Below, piece after piece: positions 1 to 9,071 of a stretch of 23,849 bases of DNA (its first letter is position 1; the number at the start of each line of letters is the position of its first letter). The notes under the pieces were generated by a model. That model saw only the letters and a list, made by a program, of their open reading frames with translations, ran no database searches and had not been told where the DNA came from. This stretch comes from an uncultured Oscillibacter sp. Lineage in GTDB: Bacteria > Bacillota > Clostridia > Oscillospirales > Oscillospiraceae. Both the position numbers and the translations under genes were made by a program. The DNA is taken from contig CAJFNE010000006.1 in assembly GCA_904393855.1 (NCBI GenBank), forward strand, positions 1 through 23,849. Direction: 5' to 3'.

Positions 1-1
1 G

Positions 2-160
2 TACCCGTGGACCCGCCTGGGCTATACCTACGACTGGAGCGGCGGGGAATCGGAATACGGCCTGACGGAGTTTCTGATTTCCGACAGCAGCCAGACGGAG
101 ATCGCATTTACCCGCACCACGGAGGAGTTTGTCCTCTGGCTGGAAGGTCAGAGGAACTGA
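2..160 (+). CDS. C-terminal end of an unidentified protein (5' truncated by window edge)
   Basis: The reading frame is open from base 2 to a TGA at 158-160 and gives 52 residues, beginning YPWTRLGYTYDW and ending WLEGQRN. The segment is rich in Trp, Tyr and Gly and looks like a compact soluble domain end. No membrane segment or catalytic motif can be seen. It lies 27 bases before the next gene on the same strand and may share its transcript. I do not recognise the family and assign no function. Confidence 0.6.
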   Translation, partial: YPWTRLGYTYDWSGGESEYGLTEFLISDSSQTEIAFTRTTEEFVLWLEGQRN

Positions 161-187
161 GAAAACAAGAATAGGAGAGACGAAACC

Positions 188-382
188 ATGACCATGTGCG
201 ATAACAAGCGGGACTGCCCCTGCACCTATGACTGCCCGCGCCACGGCAAATGCTGCGCCTGCGTGGCCCACCACCGGGACCACAACGAGGGGGTGCCGGG
301 CTGCTTCTTCTCCAAAGAGGCGGAGGCCACCTATGACCGAAGCATCGAGGCGCTGGCCCGGGATCACGGAATCATCAAGTAA
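188..382 (+). CDS. Small cysteine-rich protein, DUF6485-like
   Basis: This is a 64-residue protein with seven Cys and several His, all in the first 40 residues. They fall in clusters (CPCTYDCPRHGKCCAC, then HH, H and PGCF) that look like a metal-binding or disulfide-rich fold. The pattern CTYDCPRHGKCC followed by a PGCFF turn and a YDRSIE tail resembles the DUF6485 family of Firmicutes, which has no known function. The start is ATG 188, preceded by AGGAGAGACG at 172-181. An alternative ATG two codons later (194) cannot be excluded. It ends nine bases before the symporter gene, so it may be the first small gene of the large operon, although a role there is not evident. Family assignment is from memory of the motif and not from a search. 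Confidence 0.65.
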   Translation: MTMCDNKRDCPCTYDCPRHGKCCACVAHHRDHNEGVPGCFFSKEAEATYDRSIEALARDHGIIK

Positions 383-391
383 GGGGAAGTT

Positions 392-2023
392 TTGATCGTG
401 GGAAGACAGGCACATACACTGGATAAACAGGAAGAGACGGTTCTGCTGGACGCGGCGGGGATCGACCGGCTGGCGGAAATGCTGACCGAGGCGCTGGAGC
501 AGGCGGATGTGGAGCGAAAGGAGGCACTTCGTCTCCGGCTGGCGACGGAGGACATTCTGACGGTCTGGCAACGGGGCGCGGCGGACGGCGCCGCGTGTAC
601 GTTCCGATGCGGGACCCGGTGGGGCCGGGCGTACATCGAATTGCTGGTTCCCGGACAGCGGGTCGATCCGTCCGAGGCGGCGGAGGGCGGGAACGAGACC
701 CTCCTGTACGCCAATCTCCTGGCCCAGGCCGGCCTCGCGCCGGTCTACAGCTATCAGGACGGCATGAACCGCCTGGCGTTCTATCCGCCCAAGCCCCAGC
801 GGTTCGGTCCGCTGGCGCAGCTCCTGCTGGCCATCGCCGCGTCGGCGGTCTGCGGCCTGCTGGCCGTTGCCGCGCCGGATGGCGCGCGGGATGTCGTGTC
901 CGGGATCGTCACTCCTCTGTTCAACGCCCTCATGGGGATCCTGCAGACGCTGGCCGGACCGATGATCTTCCTGAGCGTGTGCTGCGGGATCGTGAATATT
1001 GGGGACGTGCAGACGCTGGGGAGGATCGGGAAGACGGTCCTGCTCCGCTTCCTGACGGCGATTTTCCTGCTTACCGGGCTCACCGCCGTGTGCCTTGTGT
1101 GGTTCTTCCGGCCGGAGAGCGGCGCGTCAGCCGGGGGCGCCAGCGCCGCCTCCCAGATCTACAGCATGATCCTGGGCGTCATCCCCAGCAATCTGCTCTC
1201 CCCCTTTCTGGAGGGGAATACGCTCCAGATCATCTTCATGGCCATCTGCATGGGGGCCGCCCTGCTGGTGCTGGGGGAAAAGACCTCCGCGGTGCGCGCC
1301 CTGTGCGACCATGCCAATACCCTGATCCAGTTCCTGATGGAGCTGGTGAGCCGGTATATCGCGGTGTTCGTCTTTGTCAGCCTGCTGTCCCTGGCGCTCT
1401 CCCAGTCCCTCGGCGGACTGGGCGGCGTGGCCAAGGGGCTGGTGCTGGGAATGGCCGCCTGCCTGATCTGGCCGCTTCTGTACGCGTTGGCAGTCTCCCT
1501 CCGCATGCGAGTGTCCCTCCCCGTGCTGCTGCGAAAGCTCCTGCCCACCTATCTCATCGCCCTCTCCACGGCATCCTCCTCGGCGGCGCTGTCCACCAAT
1601 CTGGAGACCTGTGAGAAGCGGCTGGGGATCTCCCCGCGGATTGCCGGCTTTGCCGTTCCCCTGGGGCAGGTGCTCTTCAAGACCGGCGGCGCGGTGGGGT
1701 TCTTTGTCCTGGCCCTGGGACTGGCCGAATTTTACGGCGTGGCGATGCCGCTGCCCTGGGTCGTGACCGGGGTGCTGGTGTCCGCGCTGCTGGCCATCGC
1801 GGCCCCGCCGGTGCCCGGCGGCAGCCTGACCTGCTATACGGTGCTCCTCACCCAGCTGGGGATTCCCGAGGAGGCCATCGGCCTGGCGGTGGCGGGAAAT
1901 GTGATTCTGGACTTCTTCATGACCTCCTGCGGGATCTCCTGCCTGCAGTCGGAGCTGGTCCTCGCCTCCAGCCGGCTGGGGATGCTGGATGTTGAGACGC
2001 TGAGAAAGGAGACGAGGAAATGA
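392..2023 (+). CDS. Dicarboxylate/amino acid:cation symporter (DAACS/SLC1-like) with N-terminal GHKL-like extension
   Basis: The 543-residue protein starts at TTG 392, with AAGGGGAA at 381-388 just upstream; GTG 398 is the alternative. Residues about 1-135 are soluble and resemble a degenerate RsbW-type ATPase module. They have an N-box-like LATEDIL at 50-56 with Val58 in place of Asn, a VPGQRVDP turn at 86-93, and a closing [10 protein letters not shown] at 119-128. Residues about 140-530 form the transporter. A Ser-rich [12 protein letters not shown] (392-403) matches the HP1 region of the family, and PPVPGGS matches HP2. In the last helix, LDFFMT (506-511) aligns with LDMGRT of GltPh: the Asp is kept, but the Arg that binds acidic side chains is Met510. 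A substrate other than Glu/Asp or dicarboxylate is therefore inferred. The next gene overlaps by ATGA. Confidence 0.85.
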   Translation: MIVGRQAHTLDKQEETVLLDAAGIDRLAEMLTEALEQADVERKEALRLRLATEDILTVWQRGAADGAACTFRCGTRWGRAYIELLVPGQRVDPSEAAEGGNETLLYANLLAQAGLAPVYSYQDGMNRLAFYPPKPQRFGPLAQLLLAIAASAVCGLLAVAAPDGARDVVSGIVTPLFNALMGILQTLAGPMIFLSVCCGIVNIGDVQTLGRIGKTVLLRFLTAIFLLTGLTAVCLVWFFRPESGASAGGASAASQIYSMILGVIPSNLLSPFLEGNTLQIIFMAICMGAALLVLGEKTSAVRALCDHANTLIQFLMELVSRYIAVFVFVSLLSLALSQSLGGLGGVAKGLVLGMAACLIWPLLYALAVSLRMRVSLPVLLRKLLPTYLIALSTASSSAALSTNLETCEKRLGISPRIAGFAVPLGQVLFKTGGAVGFFVLALGLAEFYGVAMPLPWVVTGVLVSALLAIAAPPVPGGSLTCYTVLLTQLGIPEEAIGLAVAGNVILDFFMTSCGISCLQSELVLASSRLGMLDVETLRKETRK

Positions 2024-4815
2024 GACGACAAGCAGGGAAGAGGGCCTGGGTTCTCCTGTGTGCCCTGGCGCTGTCCATGGGTCTCCTGGCATCCGCCGCC
2101 GCTGCGGATACCGGGCAGGAGACTCGCTTTGAGACCCTGGAGGATTTTACCGGCGTCGTGATGGGTACCGGCGACGTGGTGCTCCTGACCCGGGCGGAGG
2201 AGGAGAGCGCCTCCGCCGGTACCGTCCGGTTCGAGACCCTCTCCGACTTCTCGGGCACCACCGTGGCGGCATTTACCGGCACCTCCCACGACCAGATCCT
2301 GTCCGACGCGGTGGACGGAGTGGAATTCCAATACTATGACGACCTGGCCTCCCAGGTTCTGGCCCTCCAGACCGGCACGGTGGACGCGGTGATCAACGAC
2401 CTGCCGGTGGTCCGGCTGGCGGTGGCCCGTCAGCCGGAGCTGGCGGTCTTCCCGGAGACCGTCGCCCCGGACAGTTACGGCCTGGGGCTTCAAAAGGACA
2501 GTCCCCTCACGGATCAGATCAGCGCCATCATTGAGCGGTTCCAGGCCGATGGGACGCTGGACGCCCTGGAGGCGGAGTGGATGGGGGTGGACGAGAGCGC
2601 CAAGTCAGTGGACGTGGAGGAGTATGACGCGCCCAACGGCGTGCTGCGCTACGCCCACGACTCCACCATGGAGCCCATGAGCTATGTGGGGGATGGCGGC
2701 GAGTCCATGGGCTACGAGGTGGAGCTGGTGACCCTCATCGCCCGGGAACTGGGGATGGAGCTGGAGATCACTCAGGGGAATTTCAGCGGTATCATGGCGA
2801 TGCTCCAGAGCGGCCGGGTGGATATCATCTCCAGCTCCATCAGCATCACTGACGAGCGCCGGGAGAGCATCGATTTCCCCACGCCCCACTATACCGGCGG
2901 TGTGTCCCTGCTGGTGCGCGCGGAGGACCTGGGCCTGGGCGGCGGGGAGACGGAGGGGGAGGACACAGGCTTTTTTGCCTCCCTGACTGATAGTTTCTAC
3001 CGCAACTTCATTCAGGAAAACCGCTGGAAGATGGTACTCTCCGGCCTGGCCGTCACGGCGGTGATCTCGGTATTCTCCGCCCTGTTTGGCACGGCGCTGG
3101 GCTTCGGGCTGTGCATGGTGCGCAGGAGCCGAAACCGCCTGGCCTCCGGTTTGGCGGCGGCCTTCATCCGTTTGATTCAGGGCGTCCCGGTGCTGGTGCT
3201 GCTGATGGTGCTGTTCTATGTGGTCTTTGCCCGCACCCGGCTGGACGGGGTGGCGGTTGCCATCGCGGCCTTCTCCATCAACTTCGGCGTCTACGTCTCG
3301 GAGATGATCCGCACCGGCATCAATGCCGTGGATGCGGGGCAGTGGGAGGCGGCCTCCGCCCTGGGCTTCGGCCGGGTCAAGACCTTTACCAAGGTCATCG
3401 CTCCCCAGGCCGCCCGGCATATCCTGCCGGTGTACCGGGGCGAGTTCATCTCCATGGTGAAAATGACCTCGGTTGTGGGCTACATCGCGGTGCAGGACCT
3501 GACCAAGGCCAGCGATCTGATCCGCAGCCGCACCCTGGACGCCTTCCTGCCCTTGATCGTCACGGCGGCCATCTACTTCCTGCTGGCCTGGGCGCTGACG
3601 GCGGTGCTCGGCGTGATGGAGCGGCGGATCGATCCCAAGCGGCGCCGCCGGGAGCTGAAAGGCATCCAGACAACAGGCGCCCGGCAGGGGACAGAGCGTC
3701 CGCCGGAGCGGACAGCGGAGACGGGGCCGGTGATTCAGATCTCCCATCTCAAGAAAGCCTATCCCAATGTGACGCCGCTGAAGGATGTGAACGCGGAGAT
3801 CCGCAGCGGGGAAGTCATCTCCATCATCGGTCCCTCCGGAACGGGAAAGAGCACCCTGCTGCGCTGCTTGAACCGGCTGGAGACCCCCACCGACGGCAGC
3901 GTGGTGGTGTTTGGCCAGGAGCTGACCACCGCCAAGGCCGCCCAGCTGGGCGCCGTGCGCCGGCGGATGGGGATGGTGTTCCAGAGCTTCAACCTCTTTG
4001 CCCACCTGACCATCATCGAGAACATCATGCTGGGGCCGGTGGAGCTGCTGGGCTGCTCCCGGCAGGAGGCCTATGACCGGGGTATGGAGCTGCTGCGGAA
4101 GGTGGGCCTGGGGGAGAAGGCCCTCAACTACCCGGACGAGCTCTCCGGCGGACAGCGGCAGCGGGCCGCCATCGCCCGCACCCTGGCCATGGGACCGGAG
4201 ATCGTCCTGTTCGACGAGCCCACCAGCGCCCTGGACCCCACCATGGTGGGGGAGGTGCTGGCGGTTATCCGGGGCCTGGCCACCCAGGGCCTGACCATGC
4301 TGATCGTCACCCACGAGATGAAGTTCGCGCGGGACGTGTCCACCCGGGTCTTCTATATGGACCAGGGCGTGATCTATGAGGACGGCACGCCGGAGCAGGT
4401 GTTCGGCCATCCCAAGACGGACCGCTGCCAGGCGTTCGTCCTGCGGCTGAAGACCTACCGCTGCGAGATCACCACCCGGGACTTCGACTTCATCGGCGCG
4501 GCTACCGAAATCGACAACTTTGCCCGCAGGCAGCTGCTCAGCGCCCAGCAGTCCCTGAAATTCCAGCAGATCTTCGAGGAGCTGTGCGTGGCCTGCATCC
4601 TGCCGCATCTGCCGGAGGGAAGCTGCCATGTGCACTTCGGCGCCATGTGCAGCGAGGACGGCAGCGAGTGCCGCGCCGTCATCTCCTGGCCCGGCGAGGC
4701 CTTTGACCCGATCCGGCAGGGGGATGAGATCAGCGTGAAACTGGCCCTCAGCCGGACCCAAGACCACGCCTACGAGTATGCCGGCGGAAACAACACCGTG
4801 ACCGTTCTGTTTTAG
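2020..4815 (+). CDS. Single-chain polar amino acid ABC importer: binding lobes + permease + ATPase + C-terminal GHKL-like module
   Basis: The 931-residue protein starts at ATG 2020, overlapping the symporter stop, with AAAGGAGACGAGG just upstream. Residues 1-30 are a signal peptide. Residues about 60-190 resemble lobe II of an SBP_bac_3 binding protein, and about 205-300 resemble lobe I, so the order is reversed relative to ordinary binding proteins. A short repeat RFETLxDFxG occurs at 36 and 70. Residues about 325-545 are a HisM/GlnP-type permease with the EAA-loop ([14 protein letters not shown]). Residues about 570-805 are a GlnQ-type ATPase: Walker [10 protein letters not shown] 604-612, LSGGQ 708-712, Walker B VLFDE 729-733 and His765. 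Residues about 806-931 are extra. FEEL (852-855) lacks the N-box Asn (Ala858), WPGEAFDP (890-897) resembles a G1 box, and the end [12 protein letters not shown] (918-929) matches the signature of neighbouring proteins. It probably imports a polar amino acid; substrate unknown. Confidence 0.9.
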   Translation: MRRQAGKRAWVLLCALALSMGLLASAAAADTGQETRFETLEDFTGVVMGTGDVVLLTRAEEESASAGTVRFETLSDFSGTTVAAFTGTSHDQILSDAVDGVEFQYYDDLASQVLALQTGTVDAVINDLPVVRLAVARQPELAVFPETVAPDSYGLGLQKDSPLTDQISAIIERFQADGTLDALEAEWMGVDESAKSVDVEEYDAPNGVLRYAHDSTMEPMSYVGDGGESMGYEVELVTLIARELGMELEITQGNFSGIMAMLQSGRVDIISSSISITDERRESIDFPTPHYTGGVSLLVRAEDLGLGGGETEGEDTGFFASLTDSFYRNFIQENRWKMVLSGLAVTAVISVFSALFGTALGFGLCMVRRSRNRLASGLAAAFIRLIQGVPVLVLLMVLFYVVFARTRLDGVAVAIAAFSINFGVYVSEMIRTGINAVDAGQWEAASALGFGRVKTFTKVIAPQAARHILPVYRGEFISMVKMTSVVGYIAVQDLTKASDLIRSRTLDAFLPLIVTAAIYFLLAWALTAVLGVMERRIDPKRRRRELKGIQTTGARQGTERPPERTAETGPVIQISHLKKAYPNVTPLKDVNAEIRSGEVISIIGPSGTGKSTLLRCLNRLETPTDGSVVVFGQELTTAKAAQLGAVRRRMGMVFQSFNLFAHLTIIENIMLGPVELLGCSRQEAYDRGMELLRKVGLGEKALNYPDELSGGQRQRAAIARTLAMGPEIVLFDEPTSALDPTMVGEVLAVIRGLATQGLTMLIVTHEMKFARDVSTRVFYMDQGVIYEDGTPEQVFGHPKTDRCQAFVLRLKTYRCEITTRDFDFIGAATEIDNFARRQLLSAQQSLKFQQIFEELCVACILPHLPEGSCHVHFGAMCSEDGSECRAVISWPGEAFDPIRQGDEISVKLALSRTQDHAYEYAGGNNTVTVLF

Positions 4816-4888
4816 GAGCCCGGCGCGGCTTTGCAGGCGCCGCCCGTGAGCTTTGAGCGGATCAACAAAAATATGGAGGTTTATCGCT

Positions 4889-5185
4889 ATGACAATTCAA
4901 AAAAATTTGCAAGGCACCACCCTGCGCGTGACGCTGGAGGGGCGGCTGGACACCACCACCGCGCCGCAGCTGGAGGCGGAGCTGAAAGCGTCCCTGGACG
5001 GGATCACGGAGCTGGACCTGGATTTTGAGAAGCTGGAGTACCTGTCCTCCGCCGGGCTGCGGGTGCTGCTGGCCGCTCAGAAGACCATGAACAAGCAGGG
5101 GACCATGGTGATCCATCACGTGAACGAGACGATCCGCGAGGTGTTCGAGGTCACCGGATTTATCGACATTCTCACCATTGAATAG
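4889..5185 (+). CDS. STAS-domain anti-anti-sigma-factor-like protein (SpoIIAA/RsbV family)
   Basis: The 98-residue protein is one STAS domain from end to end. It has an N-terminal strand with LEGRLDTTTAPQLE, a DLDFEKLEYLSSAGLRVLL core, and a C-terminal VFEVTGFIDIL helix. Ser54 of LSSAG aligns with phospho-acceptor Ser58 of B. subtilis SpoIIAA. The start is set by GGAGGT at 4875-4880, eight bases before ATG 4889; the frame is open upstream to a non-ATG codon at 4853 but has no ribosome site there. In the family, an RsbW/SpoIIAB kinase phosphorylates this Ser and a PP2C phosphatase removes the phosphate. Both activities are predicted from genes downstream. It is the only STAS protein visible and so the probable hub of the cluster; that role is inferred. 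Confidence 0.92.
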   Translation: MTIQKNLQGTTLRVTLEGRLDTTTAPQLEAELKASLDGITELDLDFEKLEYLSSAGLRVLLAAQKTMNKQGTMVIHHVNETIREVFEVTGFIDILTIE

Positions 5186-5204
5186 GATATGGGGAGGGGC
5201 ATAC

Positions 5205-6392
5205 ATGAAATCTCAGGAGATCAAGCTGACCAATAACCTGTCCTGCGCCGTGGACGCTTTGCAGATGGTGGAGACCACCGCCGCGGCGGCCGGGCTCACC
5301 CGCGAGCAGGTCAATATCCTGCGTCTTTTGACCGAGGAAATGATCTCGATGACGACGGATATCCTGAAGACCTGCCAGGGGACGCTGTGGCTGGAGTGTG
5401 AGCACGGCGCCTGCGCCCTGCACCTGACCGCTATGGCGCCCATCGAGGCGGACGCGAAGACCGCCTTCATCGCCGCGTCCAAGCAGAACATCAATTCCCC
5501 CATCAAGGGGCTGAAAAACAAGATCAGCGCGTTGTTTGCGGGCCTGCTTATCTACAAGGAACTGCCAGATTATTACGTGGCGGTGTGCAGCAGTTTTGGG
5601 GGCGGCGCTCCCATGAGCGTGCCGCCGGCATCCTCCCCGGTGTGGTCCCTGGCGGAGTATGGAAAGGGACGCGGCCGGGAGGAGAAGTTCGCGGAAATGG
5701 AGGGCGTCGAGAAGTCCATTCTGCTGGGCTTTGCAGACGATATCATCGTCTCCGTGAAGAACAGCTGGGTGGATCTGACGGTGAAGAAACAGTTCTCCGC
5801 GCCGCCGGAGAAGCAGATGCCCAGCTTCACCGGCCTGTCCCATGTGTGCATTTTTGTGGATGACATGATGAAGGCGGTCTCTTACTACCAGAAGCTGCTG
5901 GGCGCCGTGCCGGACCACTACCTCTCCCACTGGCGGAACAAGGGCTTTTTCCAGGCCGGCGGCTTTCTCGACGAGGCCGAGGAGGGCGATGTCTCCATCG
6001 CCTTTGTGAATGTCCCCGGCACCAAGCTGACCCTGGAGCTGATGCAGTACCACTATCCGGAGGGACGGAAGACGCCGGTGATCTTTGCCGCCAATGACGT
6101 CAGCGGGGCCCGCCATGTGGCGCTGAAGGTCACCAACATTGAGGAGGCCTTCGCCCACATCAAGTCCATGCCCGACACGACCCTCATCAACCAGACGGAC
6201 GAGTACCGGGTCTTCCAGATCAGTGAGACGTCGCCCGCCCAGGTCCACTTCTTCGACCAGGATGTGCGGGAGAGCGACGAGCGGAACGTGCAGACCGCCA
6301 AGATCCTCAGCGGGGTGCGGTACTTCTACTTCATCGACAAGTACGGCCTGCAGTGGGAGTTCGAGCAGGGCCACAGTGATATCGGGGACTGA
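5205..6392 (+). CDS. VOC (glyoxalase-fold) protein with N-terminal GHKL-like module
   Basis: The 395-residue protein starts at ATG 5205 after GGGGAGGGG (5191-5199); an earlier in-frame ATG at 5178 overlaps the STAS gene and lacks such a site. Residues about 1-203 resemble an RsbW-type ATPase fold. EE at 44-45 is followed by Met49 where the N-box Asn should be, and the domain closes with FADDIIVSVKNSWVDLTVKK. Residues about 207-395 are a two-repeat VOC domain. His213 (LSHVCIFV), Glu278 (LTLELM), His304 (RHVALKV) and Glu385 (LQWEFE) sit where the four metal ligands of glyoxalase I-like enzymes fall. The enzymatic half may therefore be active, on an unknown small molecule. I infer that the N-terminal half links it to the STAS protein encoded 19 bases upstream. 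Confidence is high for VOC and moderate for the N-terminal fold. Confidence 0.8.
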   Translation: MKSQEIKLTNNLSCAVDALQMVETTAAAAGLTREQVNILRLLTEEMISMTTDILKTCQGTLWLECEHGACALHLTAMAPIEADAKTAFIAASKQNINSPIKGLKNKISALFAGLLIYKELPDYYVAVCSSFGGGAPMSVPPASSPVWSLAEYGKGRGREEKFAEMEGVEKSILLGFADDIIVSVKNSWVDLTVKKQFSAPPEKQMPSFTGLSHVCIFVDDMMKAVSYYQKLLGAVPDHYLSHWRNKGFFQAGGFLDEAEEGDVSIAFVNVPGTKLTLELMQYHYPEGRKTPVIFAANDVSGARHVALKVTNIEEAFAHIKSMPDTTLINQTDEYRVFQISETSPAQVHFFDQDVRESDERNVQTAKILSGVRYFYFIDKYGLQWEFEQGHSDIGD

Positions 6393-6463
6393 CCGGCTGC
6401 TGGATGCCTGGGCGGGATCTGCGTCTATGAGAGCGTCCATACGGAAATAAGGGAGCGACAGCT

Positions 6464-8221
6464 GTGAATTCATCTCTCCGATCCGGACAGCGGGACCGCT
6501 TCACAGGACCGATGTACCGCCGCCTGTGGGGACCGGCCATGCTGTCCTCACTGGGCTGGGCTCTGAGCGACATCGCCGACGCGGTGGTGGTGGGGCAGCG
6601 CCTGGGAACCGTGGGCCTGGCCGCCATCAGCCTGATCCTGCCGGTTTATATGATCAACTGCATGATCGCCCACGGCCTGGGCCTGGGAGGATCGGTGCGC
6701 TATGCCCGGCTGCTGGGGGAGGGGCGGGCGGCGGAAGCCGCCCGCAGCTTCATCCAGGTGCTGTGGCTGGCGCTGCTGCTCAGCACCCTCACGGCGCTGC
6801 TGGGCAGCGTCTTTCTGACGCCGCTGCTGGCGCTGCTGGGCACCACGCCGGAGGACGGGGCGCTGTTCGCCGCCACCCGAGACTATCTGCGGGTCCTGGT
6901 GGCGGCCACGCCGCTGTTCTACCTGTCCAATGTGCTCAACTACTTTCTGCGCAACGACGGCAGCCAGCGCCTGGCCGGAGTGGGCTCCGTGACCGGGAAC
7001 CTGTGCGACATCGCCCTCAACATCGTCCTAGTGCTGGCGGCGGGCCTGGGGACCCGGGGCGCGGCGCTCTCCACCGCCCTGGGGCAGATCATCGCCATTG
7101 GCATCTATCTGCCGGGCCTCTTTGCCAGGGACCATGTGCTGCGTCTGTCCCTGCCGGGGCGGAACTGGCTGGCGCCGGCCCTCTCCGCCCTGCGGGCGGG
7201 GCTGGCCACCTCGGTGCAGTACCTCTATCAGATGATCTTCCTGCTGCTGTGCAACAACCTGCTGCTGCGGCTGGGCGGGGAGGAGGGGGTGGCGGTGTTC
7301 GATGTGCTGCAGAACACCTCCTATCTGATTCTCTACCTTTACGAGGGGACCGCCCGGGCCATGCAGCCGATCCTCTCCACCTACCGGGGGGAGCACAACG
7401 CGGCCGGCCGCCGGAGCATCGCCCGGCTGGGCTTTGCCAGCGGCATCGCGGTCGGCGGGGCGCTGATCCTTTTGCTGGAGCTCTGGCCCGCGGGGATCTG
7501 CCTGCTCTTCGGCATCGCGGGGACCTCCGCCCAGGCGCTGGCCTTCCATGCCCTGCGGATCTACGGCCTGGGGGCCTTTTTCGCCGGGATCAGCATTCTG
7601 CTTTGCAACTACTACCAGGCCTGTGAGCAGGAGCGGACCTCCTTTACACTGGAGACGCTGCGGGGCGCGGTGCTGCTCCTGCCGCTGACGGTGCTGGCCT
7701 CCCGGCTGGGGCTGGAGGGCTTCTGGTACCTGTTTCCGGCCACGGAGATCGGCGCGCTGGCGGTGTTCGCCCTGCTGTCCCTGGGCGGGCGCTTTTCCAT
7801 CCGGGAGGTCTCCGCTCAGCGGGTGTTTCAGCGGACCGTCACCAGCACAGCCATGGACGTGGGAGCCGCCAGCCAGGAGCTGGAGGACTTCTGCCGCCAG
7901 TGGAACGCGGACACCCGGCAGCGGTATTTCGTGACCATGACGGTGGAGGAGCTGGGCATGGCGATCCTGCAGCATGGGTTTGAGGGACGCTCGGACGGCT
8001 ATATCCAGATCACGGCCGTGGCCCTGGAGGAGGGCGGGTTCGAGCTGCACCTGCGGGACAACGCGGAGTCCTTTGACCCCTTCAGCCTGGAGACCCAGCG
8101 GGGCGGAGACGGGGAGGACATGGATCTGGACGCCATCGGCGTCCTGGTCATCAAGCGCTGGGCCAGATCGTTTTTCTACCGGCGGTATCATGGGTTCAAC
8201 ACCCTGATCGTCAAAATCTGA
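6464..8221 (+). CDS. MATE family efflux transporter fused to C-terminal HATPase_c_2-like domain
   Basis: The 585-residue protein starts at GTG 6464 with GGGAG at 6451-6455. Residues about 15-445 form a MATE/NorM-type transporter of about twelve helices; the N-terminal WGPAMLSSLGWALSDIADAVVVG and the internal second half are typical. Ordinary MATE proteins end near residue 450. Here residues about 450-585 add a soluble domain that reads clearly as an RsbW-type fold: VTMTVEELGMAILQHG (490-505), a G1-like LRDNAESFDP (530-539) and a closing RRYHGFNTLIVKI. The N-box Asn is Ala500 and the G1 Gly is Ala534, so ATP binding or kinase activity is doubtful. The substrate is unknown. The fusion suggests that export is gated by the STAS/phosphatase circuit encoded alongside (inference). 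The gene follows a 71-base gap in which I see no terminator. Confidence 0.9.
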   Translation: MNSSLRSGQRDRFTGPMYRRLWGPAMLSSLGWALSDIADAVVVGQRLGTVGLAAISLILPVYMINCMIAHGLGLGGSVRYARLLGEGRAAEAARSFIQVLWLALLLSTLTALLGSVFLTPLLALLGTTPEDGALFAATRDYLRVLVAATPLFYLSNVLNYFLRNDGSQRLAGVGSVTGNLCDIALNIVLVLAAGLGTRGAALSTALGQIIAIGIYLPGLFARDHVLRLSLPGRNWLAPALSALRAGLATSVQYLYQMIFLLLCNNLLLRLGGEEGVAVFDVLQNTSYLILYLYEGTARAMQPILSTYRGEHNAAGRRSIARLGFASGIAVGGALILLLELWPAGICLLFGIAGTSAQALAFHALRIYGLGAFFAGISILLCNYYQACEQERTSFTLETLRGAVLLLPLTVLASRLGLEGFWYLFPATEIGALAVFALLSLGGRFSIREVSAQRVFQRTVTSTAMDVGAASQELEDFCRQWNADTRQRYFVTMTVEELGMAILQHGFEGRSDGYIQITAVALEEGGFELHLRDNAESFDPFSLETQRGGDGEDMDLDAIGVLVIKRWARSFFYRRYHGFNTLIVKI

Positions 8222-8234
8222 TGGAAGTGCTTTT

Positions 8235-9071
8235 ATGGAGATCGTCTATTTCGGCTCGGATGTGTTCTTGTCCTGCTTTGACTATCTGGCGCGGCACCAC
8301 CACATCCTGGCCCTCTATACCTATCACAACGACGAGGACTATTTCACGGAGTTCGCCATCGTCCGCCGGGCGCGGGCGCTGGGGATTCCGGTTCACTATG
8401 AGAATATTACCCCGGAGCGGGTCGCCCGCTATTTCACCCAGGAGGGCTGTGAGCTCTTCTTTGTGGCTGAGTACAACCGCATCCTCCCCCTGCCGGAGGG
8501 GCTGGAGTCCTTTCGGGGCATCAACACCCACAGCTCCCTGCTGCCCCGGGGGCGCAGCTACTATCCCATCGAGGCCGCCATGGAGCGGGAGCTGCCCGTT
8601 ACCGGCGTGACCATGCACAAGGTGACCGCCCGTCTGGATGCCGGGGAGATCCTGGCCCAGCGGGAGGTGCCGGTTACGCCGGAGCTGGACAGTGTGGACA
8701 TCTACCTCCGCTGTGCCGCCTGCGCCCGGGAGATGCTGGCGGAGATCCTGGCGGACCTGGAGGGGGCCTGGAGCCGCGGCGCACCCCAGGGGGAGTCCAT
8801 GCCGTACTGGAGACGTCCCGCCCGCCATTTGCTGACGCTGGACCACGGGCTGACCCGAGCCCAGGCGGAGGGGATTTTCCGCGCCTACAACAGCATGACC
8901 CAGGTGGCGCTGGACGGGCGGTGGCATTATGTCACAGGGCTTTTGACCGGCAGCGCGCCGCTGCCGGCGGGCACCTGGCAGCTGGCGGAGGACCGCTGGC
9001 TCTACCGGGCCGCGGACGGGCATCTGCGTCTGCATGTACATCCGATCCCCCCAGAGGAGGTGGCGCCGTGA
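8235..9071 (+). CDS. Formyltransferase of the Fmt/PurN superfamily (formyl_trans_N)
   Basis: The 278-residue protein starts at ATG 8235, 13 bases after the MATE stop. The N-terminal strand MEIVYFGSD and the catalytic block INTHSSLLPRGRSYYP (96-111) with LDAGEI (134-139) are those of 10-formyltetrahydrofolate-dependent formyltransferases. Asn97, His99 and Asp135 correspond to the catalytic triad of the family. Residues 185-278 resemble a shortened Fmt C-terminal domain. The protein is shorter than methionyl-tRNA formyltransferase (usually about 310) and lies far from any def/fmt context, so a small-molecule or amino-sugar acceptor is more likely. It is the only gene in the cluster, apart from the STAS protein and the second phosphatase, in which I see no GHKL-like segment. 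It overlaps the next gene by four bases (GTGA), which indicates co-translation. Confidence 0.8.
   Translation: MEIVYFGSDVFLSCFDYLARHHHILALYTYHNDEDYFTEFAIVRRARALGIPVHYENITPERVARYFTQEGCELFFVAEYNRILPLPEGLESFRGINTHSSLLPRGRSYYPIEAAMERELPVTGVTMHKVTARLDAGEILAQREVPVTPELDSVDIYLRCAACAREMLAEILADLEGAWSRGAPQGESMPYWRRPARHLLTLDHGLTRAQAEGIFRAYNSMTQVALDGRWHYVTGLLTGSAPLPAGTWQLAEDRWLYRAADGHLRLHVHPIPPEEVAP

Noticed and set aside
595..1614. Long + strand frame inside the symporter gene
   Set aside because: It is an Arg/Pro/Gly-rich shadow of the symporter reading frame with no ribosome site.
2605..4767. 720-codon minus-strand open frame opposite the ABC transporter
   Set aside because: It has a His/Gln/Gly-rich composition typical of antisense of GC-rich genes, while the + strand has all ABC motifs.
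8921..9067. Longer N-terminus for the first phosphatase
   Set aside because: It would overlap the formyltransferase by about 150 bases; GTG 9068 has a strong ribosome site and a GTGA overlap, and places the membrane helix near the N-terminus.
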